64,000 bases of DNA, from NCBI GenBank assembly GCA_903813345.2, contig CAIIXF020000009.1, positions 13,030,347 to 13,094,346 on the forward strand. The letters run 5' to 3'. Under the pieces are notes generated by a model, which made no database searches, had not been told where the DNA came from, and was given only the letters and a program-made list of their open reading frames with translations. Within the stretch, counting starts at the first letter, position 1; the number at the start of each line of letters is the position of its first letter. The position numbers and the translations under genes are program-made. The DNA is from Owenia fusiformis (taxonomy: Eukaryota; Annelida; Polychaeta; Sabellida; Oweniidae). This document shows positions 13,001-28,000 of the stretch, piece by piece.

Positions 13001-16000
13001 TTGGGGTGCTTGGGGTAATTGGATCAAGGAGACAAACTGTGTCTTTAATGGTTCACCAATGACCCATACGTGTTTTCAACCTGGGACTGCACGTTTTATT
13101 AGAAGGCGTCAGTGTCATTGCAGAGGGAAACGAACAGGTGGTGGCACTACGCATATTACTCAATGTCGTGGGAATGCTGCTGAACACACTGAAAGACCTT
13201 GTTGTGCTGTTGTTGTCCAACCTGCTCCTCCGGTTGTTGTCCAACCTCCTCAAATTGGTAAATGAGGTTTGTTAATTATTAAGGGGAGAGTATGGAAGCA
13301 TATTTTCGTAATGCCGTATACAGTTACATGTACATATGACTTAACATTACTCAACGACAACACATGGCATGTGGGTTTTAGACACCAATGTGTTGACATT
13401 TTTCATTGAACTATATACAATTGTTGACCTCTCCAGAGGTCGGCTTGCGCGGAAAAAATTTTTGGGCCCCTAAAACCGAAAAAGTGGGCCCAAATTTTGA
13501 AAATTTGAGGCCCATTTTCTTCAAAATTTGGCCTAAATTAAAAAAATAAGGCCTTAGAAGGCCTAATAATGACCAAAAGGCCCACTTTTTGGGGCCTTAA
13601 GGCCTTTTTTGGCCTAAAAATTTTTTGGGCCCAACTTCTTTTTTTTTTGGGCCAACCTTAGGGGGGGGGCCCGGGCCCCATGGGCCCCCCCCCGGATCCG
13701 CCATAGACCGAGACTGTAAACCGAGAAACTACTGTTGACAGAAACCGTAGGTCGAGATCAACAGTAGTTTCAAGGTTTACAGTCGAGTTATATTATTTTA
13801 ACGGTTGACCGAATGGAGAGGTCTATAATTGTTTTGTTAGTCCGGAAAAACTAATAATATAGACGACAATCATCAATCGACATGGCTTCATTTCGCAATC
13901 TTTTCTACGAACCACGCCAGCAATGCGTACTCATTAGTAAAGTAATGTTAATTTTACGTTTTTTGTATTTTGCTATACTTGTCTAGTAAAGTCAAAATAT
14001 CACTTTCATAAACGTTTACGAAATGTCCATCCACCATGTTTTTCTGTTAACATTATGACGTCATGAAACTTATTTTTCAAAAGTCGCAGTCAACAGTACC
14101 TAGAAGCGGTCAATACTCAACAGTATACAAATAGTCACTGCCATTGAGGGCAATAGTGTAAATTATTTCCCCGAGGGAATATCCTCTAAAATGTACTATT
14201 TCCGAAGCCGCGTGCTGAGTGAATAGTACATTAAAGAGGATCTTCCCAAGGGGAAATCATTTACATTATTGCTCGAAATTAGGCAGTCACTATTTGTTTT
14301 ATTATAACCTTATACTGCACGGAGCGGTAGGCAAACTGCGCGCCTACTATGCACGCAGATATATGCGTGCATAGTAGGCAAGCAGTTTGGCTACCGCTCC
14401 GTGATACTGACTCTTGTCCCGTTTCCTCTGCGAAGGCCAAAAAGGCTTAGAAAGCGCCCTCCCTGGGGTCCATTGTTAGCATTATAAGCTGTGACGTCAT
14501 CATATGCTCAACATAAATTTTTGCCAAAGAAATTTCTGAGACTGTCACTTGACAAATTCAATCGCGTTTAACACGCAAATAGATTATCATAACACTTGAA
14601 ATTACACAGACGTATTTAGCTTGGGGAACTTTATCCACGTTGCTTATCTTGTATCGTTCACTCACTTCTGTCATGGGGAACGGAGTTGATTTTCGTCTGC
14701 GCATTGATGATGCGCAGACGTTTCCAAGTATTTAGCAGTTCCAATCATGACGTCAGCGGGCAATAGTTCAAATGTTTATTCCCGCTGACGTCACATTTGA
14801 GGGAATATAACTTTCGAAGGGAAATAGTAAATCCATTTCAGAACACGTGACTTGGTATTGACCAATCAGGATTAGTGTTACATATTTTGTATATAATAAT
14901 ACATATTATTATTAGTATTTTTTATGATTTGTGTTTGTGCTCATTCTCCATGTTTCTGTTTTTCGTCTGGGCAATGATGATGCGCAGACGTTTCCAAGGG
15001 TAATAGAAGTTGCAATCGTCAATATAACTTTCGAAGGGAATAGTAAATCTATTTCGGAACACGTGACTTGGTATTGACCAATCAGGATTAGTGTTACATA
15101 TTGGGTATATAATAATATATATTATTATTAGTATTTTTTATGATTTGTGTTTTTGCTCATTCTCCATGTTTCTGTTTTTCGTCTGCGCAGTGATGATGCG
15201 CAGACGTTTCCAAGGGTAATAGAAGCAATCGTGACGTCAGCGGGCAATAGTTCAAATGTATAATTTCGCTGACGTCACATTTGAGGAAATATAACTTTCG
15301 AAGGGAAACAGTAAATCTATTTCGGAACACGTGACTTGGTATTGACCAGTCAGGATTAGTGTTACATATTGGGTATATGGTAATATACAAATAATGACTG
15401 CCTTTGAGGGGAATAATATACAATTATTGACCTCTCCAGAGGTTTACTGTCAAAATTATATCCCGAGACTGTAAACCCAGACCGTAGGTCGAGGTTTACA
15501 GTCGAGGGATATAATTTTGACAGTAAACCGAATGGAGAGGTCTATAATTGTTTTGTTAGTCCGAAGAATATCTTAGATTTTTCTGACCCTTGAAGTTGAC
15601 TTGAAGTTGGATCCACATCTGCCACGGCAGTAAGTTCACTAAATGGAGTCAAATTACTCTCATGGGCGAAGTCCACTAAAAGCTTTGTACAAAGTTTTAG
15701 ATTTTTCTTCGTATTTTGACTGTCTTTACTCTCTAAGAGACCAATAGTATCCTCATCTTCAAAATTTTTGAAACGGCTAGTGCTAGCGGCGGCCATTTTA
15801 TCGTCTGATAATGACGTCATTTTAGTGGAATGCTGGGAATATTATTCACCGGCAATGCATTGCGCGGTGTACAGTTAAAATTATTCACCGCTCGTTGACC
15901 AATCAAAATCGAGTATTTCAACTGAGGTACTAACAATGTAAATTATTTCCCCGAGGGAATATCCTCTAAAATGTACTATTCCAAAGCCACAGGATGAGGG

Positions 16001-19000
16001 AATAGTACATTATAGAGGATATTCCCAAGGGGAAATCATTTACACTATTGCTCGAAATTAGGCAGTCACTATTTGTTTTATTATATACCCTACACTGACT
16101 CTAGGCCAAAATGAATTAGAAATCCCCCTCCCCCAAGGTCCATTGTTAGCATTATAAGCTGTGACGTCATAATATGCTCAACAGAATTTTTTCCTAAGAA
16201 ATTTCTGAGACTCTCACTTGACAAATTCAATCGCGTTTGACACGCGAAATAGATTATCATAACACTTGAAATTAGACAGACGTATCGAGCTTAGGGAACT
16301 TTATCCACGATGCTTATATTGTATTGTTCATCACGTCTGTCATGGTGAACGGAGTTGCTTTGTGTTTGTGTTTATCCTCAAGTTTTCTTTTTTTATGTGG
16401 TGATGCAATATTTAACCTTTTAAACTTCTAACATCAGTAACCAATCAGAATCTTCCAGGCTCTAGGGTTTCTGTTTTCACAAACTACCTAGTCTCATTCA
16501 CAGATATTTCAACTTACAGCCTAGAGTCTAGATATCGATACATTTATGAAATGGATTTTTAACTGATTTTCATAGTCATTATATATATATATATATATAT
16601 AATATATAGATTTATATTATAGTAAAAATCTTTTCCCCCCCATTTTCCCCAGCCACCACCCTTGTCTCATTATCATGTATTGTTATACATATGTACATAT
16701 ATGTGCGGGCATTTTTGCCCCAACCAAAAATTATTTTATTGTAACATTACGTAATTCAATAAAATTTGTAATATTTTATTGCCCACATCTGTCTTACTTC
16801 TTCTTTTCTTAATATGAATCTATCACATAAATGAATTAATATTGACACATTTCTTAATTTTATTTGGTAATTTGTTGAAGCATGATGGACCAATAGATTT
16901 TAGAGAATCCAAACCAACCTTAATACGGTACTTAGGCTGGACTAAAAGATATTTTGATCTTGTGTCATGGCTATATTCTGCAATTTCGAAATAATCTTTG
17001 AAAATATATAAAGGAAAACCAGATGGTTTATTTAAACATTTAGATATAAACATGGCAATGTTTAAATAATATATATCAAAAATGGTCAATAAGTGTTTCC
17101 TTTTGAATAATGGAGCAGTATGCTCTCTAAAGTCGGAATTGGTAATTAATCTAACAAAATCTCTCTAATATCAAAAACAATACTCTACTATATTCACTCT
17201 TAATGCAAACTACCTATTAGCATATTACAACTTCTATTCTATATTATTTCCAGTTTTTCATCAATTGTAACGTGTAAAATGTTGTTTAAATCACAATTGT
17301 TGTATTTATGGTGATTTCGATGTAATCTACATTACAGGATGTTTTTGGGGTGCTTTTGGTAATTGGAATATGGAGACAACCTGTATGCCCAATGGTTTAC
17401 CAAGAACCAATACTTGCCTTCAACCTGGGACTGCACGTTTTGTTAGAACGCGTCAGTGTCATTGCAGAGGGAAACGAACAGGTGGCGGCATTGCACATAC
17501 TACGCAATGTGTTGGGAATCCTGTAGAAAGAACTAACAGACCCTGCTGTGCTCGAATTGGTAAATGAGGTTTGTTACGTAAACTGTGTATAAACAAGGCA
17601 TAAAATGACAAATCCAGAACAGGAACGTGGTGTATGTCGTAAATAATAATGTTTCAAACGCAATGTCGTTAGACGACTACGTATGTAACGTATTGTATTA
17701 GTTGTACATAAGATATTTAGCGGACGGTTACGTGCATGTACATCTGTCGAGTCAAGGTTGCTAGATCTGACAGCTCTTTCCATGTTATTGTTATGATGGG
17801 TAAGAAATGGAATATTGAATTTCCTATATTTGTTTTCAGGACTCGCAAGAGACGCTCTTGTTTCAGCCTCTATAAGGCAAGGAAAAAAACTGTCGCTTGC
17901 TTTATTTATGAAACCGATAAAAGTTTAAAAGATAGCAATGAAAAGGCAAACGAAGATTTAAGATAAAATACTGATGAAGATGACAAAATTAATAACAATG
18001 AATCGGGGTTTATTATTTGAATCAGGTTCGCGTAACCGTCCATCAATTTTTTACGTTACCGAAAAATTCAAAATACATTATTATGGCTTGAGTAGAACAT
18101 ATAAGGTGGTTTCCAATGTCCAATTGGCTTTGTATGATCGTATGTAAGTTACATCTATATACCACAAGGTGTTTAGGCAATGTAGATCATGCCCTAACAA
18201 CAAAAATAAACACATTACTAAATTTTGGTGTTGTTTTTAATTTCAAACTCGACAGTTTTTCTCTTATTTCATGTTATCCACGGGGATCAATTTGCAAAGA
18301 CTACGTTACTGAATGCATCACGGAATGCGACGCTTACATGAATCGTTCATCCTTTCATTGATACACAGTAGTAGAAAACAATGCACCAACCTTAGGTTTT
18401 TCTTCAATCGCGGCCATAATTCAGTGAACGTAGCCGTCTAACCTCGTTTTCAGAGGTGGCGTAACCGTCATGCTATAACACCGTGATACAGTTAGATGTA
18501 CAAATGACATTCATTTGTGAGAGGAGAAACATTACTTAAGGAAAACACATGGCATGTGGTTTTGGACACCAACGTATTGACATTTTTCATTGAACAATAT
18601 ATTTTTCTCAATATAATATAATAATAATAATATAATAATATGTTTTATTGATAAAACTTATTGTTAGATATTGTCTGTTAAATAATCAACAATAGAGAGA
18701 TTTCGCAACGCACTTATAGTGTGTTTATAAATCCCTTGTGTTTATAACTTACAACGGGTGTGCAATATGTCATCATTTGTTACGCAGCTCTATCCATGCA
18801 TAAGGAGCCATCCCTCATAAATCGTTATTTGTGGGTAAATACTTATCTCATTCAGACATACTAGATAGTAGTTGTCGGACGATAATAATAGAGATATTTG
18901 GCATGAAGTCATATTACTATCCAATCCACCTTCTAAACAATGGATTAGGAGGCGAAAATAATTCATTCTCTGTGACACTAACATTGATCGATGAATTATA

Positions 19001-22000
19001 ATATATTATATTATATTATATTATACATTTCTTTTCGTAAAAGTACATATTTTTGCAAAATGCCAAATTTCAATTTACTTAAACTTATAACGCTTAGCTA
19101 TACGAATAAATATTAGTTGTGCTTTTACGGAGCGAAATCTCAATTTTCCATCAAGTGTAACGTGTAAGATGTTGTTAAAATCACAGTTGTTGTATTTATG
19201 GTGATTTCGATGTAATCTACATTACAGGATGTTCTTGGGGTGCTTTTGGTAATTGGATTAAGGAGACAAATTGTGTGCCCAATGGTTTACCAAGAACCAA
19301 TACTTGCTTTCAACCTGGGACTGCACGTTTTGTTAGAACGCGTCAGTGTCATTGCAGAGGGAAACGAACAGGTGGCGGCATTGCACATACTACGCAATGT
19401 GTTGGGAATCCTGTAGAAAGAACTAACAGACCTTGTTGTGCTGTTGTTATCCAACCTGTTCCTCCGGTTGTTGTCGTACCTCCTCAAATTGGTAAATGAG
19501 GTTTGTTAATTAAGAGGAGAGTATGAACGTATGTTTTCCTAGCGCTTCTCAATTAATATGAGGACGGTATAAAAAGCGTTCTCCTAATGCACAATATATA
19601 GAGTTACATATAAAGTCCTAATTTATAGCTCATGAACTGAGCAGTTTAGATCTTCCACTTACCAATAATTCACCATTTAATAATATTCTCCTCTGTATCT
19701 GCACAAATAACACCTACGAAAATTTGTGGTAGTGAATTTATTTATTTTTGGTAGGATCGTCTTTTCCTTCTTCGATTTCGCTATATTTGGCCTATTAGCT
19801 CGCCTAGATGACATTCATTTGTGAGAAGAGGAAAAATACTTATAATTAAATACAACGTTTGACATGTGATTTAAGACACACAGGGAAAACTTTTCAAATG
19901 GTTAAAATGAGTAACTTGAGAAAAACGAGATGGGCTACTATCCTGTTATCTATCAGTTTAATCCAAATCACACTTTTTATTTTGTGCTTAAGTTGAAAAT
20001 AACACGTGGTTCTCAGTAAAACGAACAATGTGTGGTCTAAGAATAATACCAGGCAAAAATAAAACAAAAAGTTTTGCAATATATACACTACGTGATCATT
20101 TATTGTATAATATGCTTAGATTTACGGACTGCGTCTTATAAAATGCACAAAAAATTAAATGAAAATGTTTACGTTTTTACCCAATGATAAAATCACTCGG
20201 AATACCGAATGTAGTTCTTTTCGGTTAAATATGTTTTGGTATAATCATTCTATGTTACAGGATGTTTTTGGGGTGCTTTTGGTAATTGGATTATGGAGAC
20301 AAAATGTGTGTTTAATGGTGCACCAAGGACCAATACTTGCCTTCAACCTGGGACTGCACGTTTTATTAGAACGCGTCAGTGTCATTGCAGAGGGAAACGA
20401 ACAGGTGGTGGCATTGCACATACTACGCAATGTGGTGGAAATCCTCTTATAGAAAGAATTGTCAAAGTATGTTGTGTTGTGGTTGGTGTTGGCCATCCCC
20501 AGCCAGGTTTACCTGTCCGACCAATACATCCAATTGGTAAATAATGAATTTTACATACAGTCATTGAATTGTTAATAATTAACTTACATTTACTAATTTT
20601 TGTGACAGAGATACACTGGCGAAAATAACTGGTAAATCAAATATGAATGAATCGGATGAGGTTTCGATAACGGTTTTTCATATTACTTATTTCAAATGTG
20701 ACGATGTACGTTTAACTATCGGCATTTTACTTAGAAAGGGTAAAGACAGTAACCTGTTATACTTACAACAAAAATCGCACATAATTGGAAAAGTGCGTGC
20801 AAAACGAAACAGTAAGTTCGATGTGTAATTGTTAACCTACTTCTTTTCAAATGTATTGTAAGCACAGTGCCAACGATGGAAATCGCAAAAATCAGTAAGC
20901 AGAGCATCCCGTCTGAAAGATAGTTTGATATATTTTTCCTCATCTCTTGTCCTTCGGGAACCTTTTTTAAAACTGAAACAATAGCTAAATGCAAGAGATG
21001 CAAGAGCGACGACCCTCACCAGAAATGACTGTACTTGTAATTAAACGATTGCAAACATTCACAATGCTCCTTGTCATTCTCATGAGTTTTCAAATACCTG
21101 AGCACAGTAATTCAAACATAAAACAACATTAATATTATGCAGTTTGTGATTGTCACAATCCAAAATAGTTTTTGAATACACAAAACAATGCTCTGCTTCA
21201 AATTTCTGCAAAATAGATATGTGTCGATATGCAAGGTATCCATCAGCCTCAACATGTGTACCATTGAGTATTTTCAGGGAACGCACCTTTAATACTAAAT
21301 TGGGACTGTAAGAAAATTAGCGTGTTCTATTGACCAAACGTTGGTATTACACACTAAGAGACATCCTCCAACAGATGCTAAATAATAATCATTTAAAAAT
21401 AGATTGTATTATTCGGTCCACCTTTACAAAAACTTCATGGAATTAAGAATTTTCAAAATCTATTGTTTTAACCATGTATGTAATGACATCGTAGTGAGAG
21501 AATAATTACCCGGTAACAATTGATCTACGGCAACCATACGGTGGCCGTAGCATCCCAAAATTGAGAGGAATATGCACCATAAAATATAGGAATAATTAGC
21601 AGTACAATGTAGATGTTGTAAATCAATGTTGATTGAGACTTTGGAATTCTTAAGGAATGTTAAGCTTTTGTTAATGACCCCCTTTTTACAGGAAAACCTG
21701 CTACACCAGTTTGGGGACCTTGGGTGGAGGTCACGTGCAATGCACCGGCGGGCTGCACTGTTATAGATCCACTGAAACGTTCAGTAGAAAGTCGACTTGG
21801 GTCCATTTCTATAGACAAGCGTCTGGTCGTATGTGAAATGACCAATTACAAGTGCACATTACAACGAGAGTGCCAAGGTGTGGGATGCGTAGGGCCCGTC
21901 ACTCAAACTGAAAATCGTTTGGCCTGTTGCCCAGGTAATCAAAAGAATATATCACGACTTTTCATCATTTTTTCCTCGTGTGATCCAAGATATAGATTTG

Positions 22001-25000
22001 TTAATTGAATTCCTTTAAAATCAGTTTGAATGATCAACTCACAGTACAGAAGCAATCGATTGAATATTAAAGGCACATTAATAGGATAAATGTCCATCAT
22101 CTTTCAACCCTGTTCAGTGGTAAATACATTAGTGATATCCATTCATCACAACAACGTGAAATAATACATTTAATATAATTATAGACAAGACGCCGCCAAC
22201 ACCGAAGACACCTGCACCACCGAAACCAACACCGGCGAAACCTACACCAAAGAAACCACCACCTGTAAAGGGTAAAATGCATTTATTTGAGAAAATTGAA
22301 TTTTAAAAAACAAAACATATATATTTTTAGAAATGGCCCGCTTACTGAACTGAGGTTATCGAAGTACGTATAAATTGATGTCTATATTATCCAACCGAAC
22401 GTCAATCCGTCTATCCGTCCGTCCGTCCGGTGCCTGAAAAAATAAAATAGATACACAATATATTTCAATCCTTAGTCTCAACGCGTGCATAGAATTTTTA
22501 TTACGGTCTTTGCACGTCCTTACATTACGTTTTTGTAAAAGGTGTCAAAACTAGGAACGCCTAAACACCCGGCGTGTCACGCAGTGGTCTCTGCACTGAC
22601 TAATAATAGATGGCGGCACGGCTAGCAAATTATTATTTACTATTCTCTCTGAAGTGTGATTATCTGTTTTGGATACTTAGTCTGTTTTCTCTTCTTATTG
22701 CCGTTTAGTTAATCATGTTTCTCGTTGTGGATCCGTCCGTTCGTTCGTTTGTTCGTTCGTCTGTGTGTCCTGGCAATAACTCACAAATACCTGGTCGACG
22801 GATCTGATTCAAATGTTATAGGCTTATGCCTTATGAGCGTAGGATATCTGCTCGAGAACATGTTTTTGAGCTCAATTTAAAATGGCCGCCATTTCGTAAA
22901 GAGAGTAATCTTTGATAACTCAATTACTAGTTGATGGATTTGGTTCAATTTTTTCTGATACCCAGGGACAAAGGGGCTTTGCTCAAGAAGAGATTGTTTG
23001 ATAACCGCATAAATAATTCTTGATAACTCAAATACCAGTGTACGGATATAGGTCACATCATCATCTGCTCAAAAATAAATTTTGAAGATGGCAGCTGAAT
23101 TTCATAATGGCTGCCATTTTCGTTAAATCATATTTTTTGATAACTCAGATGCCAGTGCAGTAGATAGTTTTAGTTCAAAATATGCTGAAGTCTAGGGACA
23201 AAGGAGAATTTTGTAAGATGACAGCTGAATTTCAAAAAAGCCGCCATTTTTCATTTAAAACATTATATTTGATGAATCAAATACCAGTGAATTGTTTCGT
23301 TTAAAGATAAGCTGATGCTAAGGGATAGGGGAGCTCTGTTCCAAAGAAACTTATCAAGATGGCCACTATTTATCAAAATGGCAACCATTTCTCGTTCAAA
23401 TGTAATCTTTGATAACCTAAATACAAGTCGACGGATTTAGATCAAATTGTATATGCTGATACCCAGGGACAAAAGAGCTCTCCCAAGAAGAAATGTTCAA
23501 GGTGGAAGCTTAATTTCAAAATGATTGCCATTTTTCAGAAAAAATCGTTGATAACTCCAATAACAGTTGACGGATTTGATTCCAATTCTATGTGCTTATC
23601 CTAGGGACAACGGACCTATGTTCAAGAACAAATTTTCAAGATTGACGCCACTTGTAAAACATGTTTTGTTCGATGGGATTTGCTACTCTGTGGAGTTGCT
23701 GTTTTTCTACTTTTTTATTGTGTCAATTGATTTCTTATTGGCATCTTCAGTGTTTTATACCTTCTTACATTTATACACTTAACACTTTACAAAGGTGTAA
23801 ATATTTGTTATCAAAAGTCGGACAGAAAATTAATTGTAAGATTAACATCGGAACATAAAACAAATACTTTCAAATACAGGTTCTTGAGCAGGCATGTTCA
23901 TTTCACAATGACCAGTGATAAAAAAAATACACATTTAGACGGTCATATCTTTCTCCATGAGTACTTTCTGGGCATAAATACAGTGGTTTTTATCAAAACA
24001 GTATGTTTTCTTTCAAATGAAGTCCCCACAATGATAAAAATATCAATCGAACAATTCGAAAAATCATTGATATGGATCCGCTGTAAACATTTTTTCAAAA
24101 ATATTGGTAGAAACAATATCAAAGGTTTGTTAGGCTACACGATAATTACTTCCATTTGCTGTTTCTTGCGATGTGACGTAATTTGAGAGACGAACAACAT
24201 CGGACATTGCCGGAAATTAACGAAACACTTTTATCTTTAAGCTCTGAAAATTTGAAAGAAATGTCCCGGGAAAATTCGATTTACAGCATCAATAATTGAT
24301 ATCATGCAACCATTCAAACTAATACATAAAGAAGAGATTATGGGGTAAATATTGATCAATCAATGTCTGAAAGATGGAAGAAAGGTCAGTACGAGGGTCA
24401 AATTTTGTGTGGTCATTTTTTGATGTAGCATTTTATCCTTTGAGCCTACTACCAATAGAGGCTGGATCTGGCTCCGGATCTGTGGTTCGTTTCAGCGATT
24501 TCTAGTCCTTTCCGTATGCGGCGACGTCTATAGAAGATCGTTTTTGATTGAAATATGAGATAACTGCAATGAATACCACACTTTCTTATGGCCCCAACGT
24601 CTTAAACAGCTTTCAGATGTGACTTAACCAGATAAACTTGCCGCTAGAGGTTACAGTAATTTTGTGTATCTGGGTTTACAATATGTACTGGACGAAATGG
24701 AAATATTTGGCAAGTTGAACTCGAGTTGGATTTTTCTGGCGAGTTACACCTCTAGTTTATAGAGCGGCCTTGACAGAACTAACCTACTTACCCTGTAATC
24801 TAGATATGCGACCTACTAACCCAGAGTGAACTAACTAATTTGCATTAAAGTTTTTGCAGTCTGAATCCACTATTCTCAGTCTAAACTGGCTGTTTATCTG
24901 TTTATGGCTCCTCTGTCTATTGACTGATTTAGATAAATAAATAAAACAATGGTTTAGATAGGAACCATAGCTTCCATGTGGTGCCATTTTTGTGGTGATC

Positions 25001-28000
25001 AACTTGCGAGAAAACAGAGGAAATCGAGGGTAAGGCCGATTTCTTGAATTCCAAGTTTCACATAAGAAATGCTAAGTTCTGATTGGTCGGGTTTCTTGCA
25101 GTCCGAATCGACTTTTAGGTTTTCAAACTCGACGTTTTAGAAATGGCACTTATCGATATTTTTCTTTTCTATTTCTCGGTCGATTACTTGAAGAATAATG
25201 TCATCGTGAAGCTAACCAAACACGTGCACGTTTCTCGATGGTATCACTTTTAAAGCGATCCACTAGTGATAGATAGGTGAAATTCGAGCGTGGAGACGTT
25301 TCTCGAGAATCAAAGAGTATGCACTTATGGGACATACTGATATATCAGGCATTCTGATTGGTCAGCTTTTTTGCAGTCTCGAGCCACTTTTTTTTGTTTG
25401 GCACCCATTTTGGTGGCCATCTTGGATTTCTATTAAAAAAGTAATACTTTGATTACTCGGATTTAGGCATAAATGATAACAATTATAGTTTTTTCTCATT
25501 TTAATACAAGTAGTCTATTTTTATACTCCTTGTTAGCGCACGACGATACAATTAATGAAACAATTGGTGATTACTTTACAAGAGTTCATAATATTACCAG
25601 AGTTGTTAAACAGAATTGACGTAAAATCATTTTATGCTACTTAGTACTTAGTGATTGTTAAAATTAAATTGTCATTATTGTTTATGCATGTTTATGGATG
25701 TTTTATTTATGTTTTTTATTTGCTTTATTGGACTTATATCTCGATGTTCATTAGATTTCAAGAGACCGATAAACTTATTTATCATTATTGACCGACAATA
25801 TCTCCCGCCACTATGACGCCAAATACTGCTCTGAAAGTCGATATAGTAAATTCGAACATGACTCTATTCACGCCTTCTATAAACTGTTAACAAAGTCAAC
25901 ATTTCGCCCGGGGTATATTCGGGGTATATTCGGTCTATATTTCCTAAATTAATGCCTTCTAAACTAGCACTAATACCCCTAGAACAGGCCCGGTAAGGTG
26001 GTAATAAATAAATATGAATAACTGCGCAGCTCTAAACTACCTCTAACGTAATTTTCTCAATTTTAGAAAAATGTCCGACTGGGTACACATTACTTTCTAA
26101 GGAATGCCTCACGTGCGGGCAAGTGGTGAGATATAACTAAGACTATGTCGTCATGTATTGTTAATAAGACACATACCTTGGCTTATCATATCGTATGCGA
26201 AATATCTAAATCTTCGTGAAGTGATCACAAATTACTCATATTCCGATAGGGACAATTATTACCCTAGATCAGAAATGCTAAAATGTTAAGAATATTGCAT
26301 TATTATACGTATAAAGGAAAATATTTCAAAATGTATCCAATCAGTTCCTAATTAAGTAACATTAGGGAGTATAATAAGTGGTTATCAAAACATTTTTCTA
26401 TTTAGACCGGCTGTGTCAAAGTATATAGTGCGCCTCTACTGGATTGGATGGCAGCTGAAGCACGTTGTCAACAGGACGGTGCCCATTTGTTTCGATGGTC
26501 GCTTACCAATGTATGCTACGATGCCCTCAAAGCACATTTACAAGGTATTTCATAGAAAATTGGGGCCTAGCGGAGATTGTTAATTTCTCCGTCACATTTG
26601 CTATCTCTCTTCGTTTACGCCATTTTTGGCGAGCAATACCTCATTGGTATATTCCGTATTTTACGTGTTTTTCACTCGAAGACAGAGCCAGAAACACTCC
26701 TTAGAGGAGCCCTGTTTTCTTTTGTACAAGTACAAGTACAAACCACAGCATTTTATACAAGTCGTGAACCACTCAGTCAAACACCCAGAATTACATAACG
26801 CACAAACAAACTTGTCTGAACCGGGAACCGAACCCGGGGCCAAGCGATATTGGTAACCTTGACTCTGCCACTGAGCCATAGCGGGTGGAGTGAAAGAAAC
26901 ATTTATATTTTATAAAGCAATCGAACATCTCTCCAAATGTGGAGTTGGAGAAACTTCAGTCTTACTGGGAAAATGTCATAATAAAAGCCCTTGCAACTAT
27001 CCTATTTAGCATCAACAATTCTTATTCCAAACAACAACACCATTGAACGAGTTCAACAACTCAGATCATTACATCATTTTTAGAATTGAAATCTTTTACT
27101 TCTCAATAATGAAAACTTGGAGTAATATTCAGAACGCTGAACCTTATGACAAGTCCAAAACTATGAATCAACCCATTTGCTGGTTAACAATTAATAATGA
27201 AACTGTTAATAATCCTAATTGAAGGCATTTTAAAAATAAACGACCTAAGTGACTTAATTTAAAAATTATTTTAACTTTAGTCTCAGCCATCGCAAATCAC
27301 AGAGGTCTAAGATTATTTTTATTCTTCTAATTCTTCTGAAAACACATCTAAAAAATACTGGAGTGAATGACTTTCAAATCATGCTATATATCAAAAACAT
27401 CAACACAAAGACCCAAGGGAAAACGATGTTTCGGTGGAAAATTTAATCCCACTGAAAAGGAGTGGAAATCAATAATTAGACTTCCAGTTCAAGTCCCAAG
27501 CCCAAAAGACAAACTTTTACTGGTCCTCACACCTTTTAACAGAAAAATAACAAAATAAAAATATGTGACGAAAACCATGTCGGTATAATAGACGGCACAC
27601 ACAACCTTTTCATTGGATATACGCAAGTTTAATACTTTTGGAACGACATTATCTAATTGATACTATCAATAGCTTTGAGAAACAGCGATATATTATAAGG
27701 AATTAAAAACAAGCCCGATGACAAACGATCAAGATATTCTGAATGATTGCTTACTACAATATACATGAAATACTACATTCACCGTTCTAAAATAGGAAAC
27801 CATATTGTGTTAAAAAAAGTCAGGGTTTAATCCCGGCTCATATTTTGTGAAATCTCCGGTTTTTCGGGGCTGAATTTGGATAAAAAATGCGTTTGTAAAA
27901 AATGTAAATGGAACGCATTCAGTTACTTTAAATAACTCTAATTTAAACGTCTCTCTGTTTCACTTGCTATTTCAAATTATAAAGGCGTAGTACGTAATGT

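Noticed and set aside
17840-17930. Possible exon after TTGTTTTCAG, open for about 29 codons
   Set aside because: Good acceptor, but no cysteine or module pattern, no clear donor, and no similarity to other exons of the gene.
26820-26890. Functional tRNA gene
   Set aside because: A and B boxes are present, but the acceptor and anticodon arms do not form a proper cloverleaf, and the body continues as a SINE with a repeat tail.
27049-27105. NNSDHYIIFRIE codons resembling a LINE endonuclease end upstream of the 28.5-kb LINE
   Set aside because: Only a few residues fit, the frame around them has no further endonuclease motif, and 1.4 kb of unrelated sequence separates it from the LINE.
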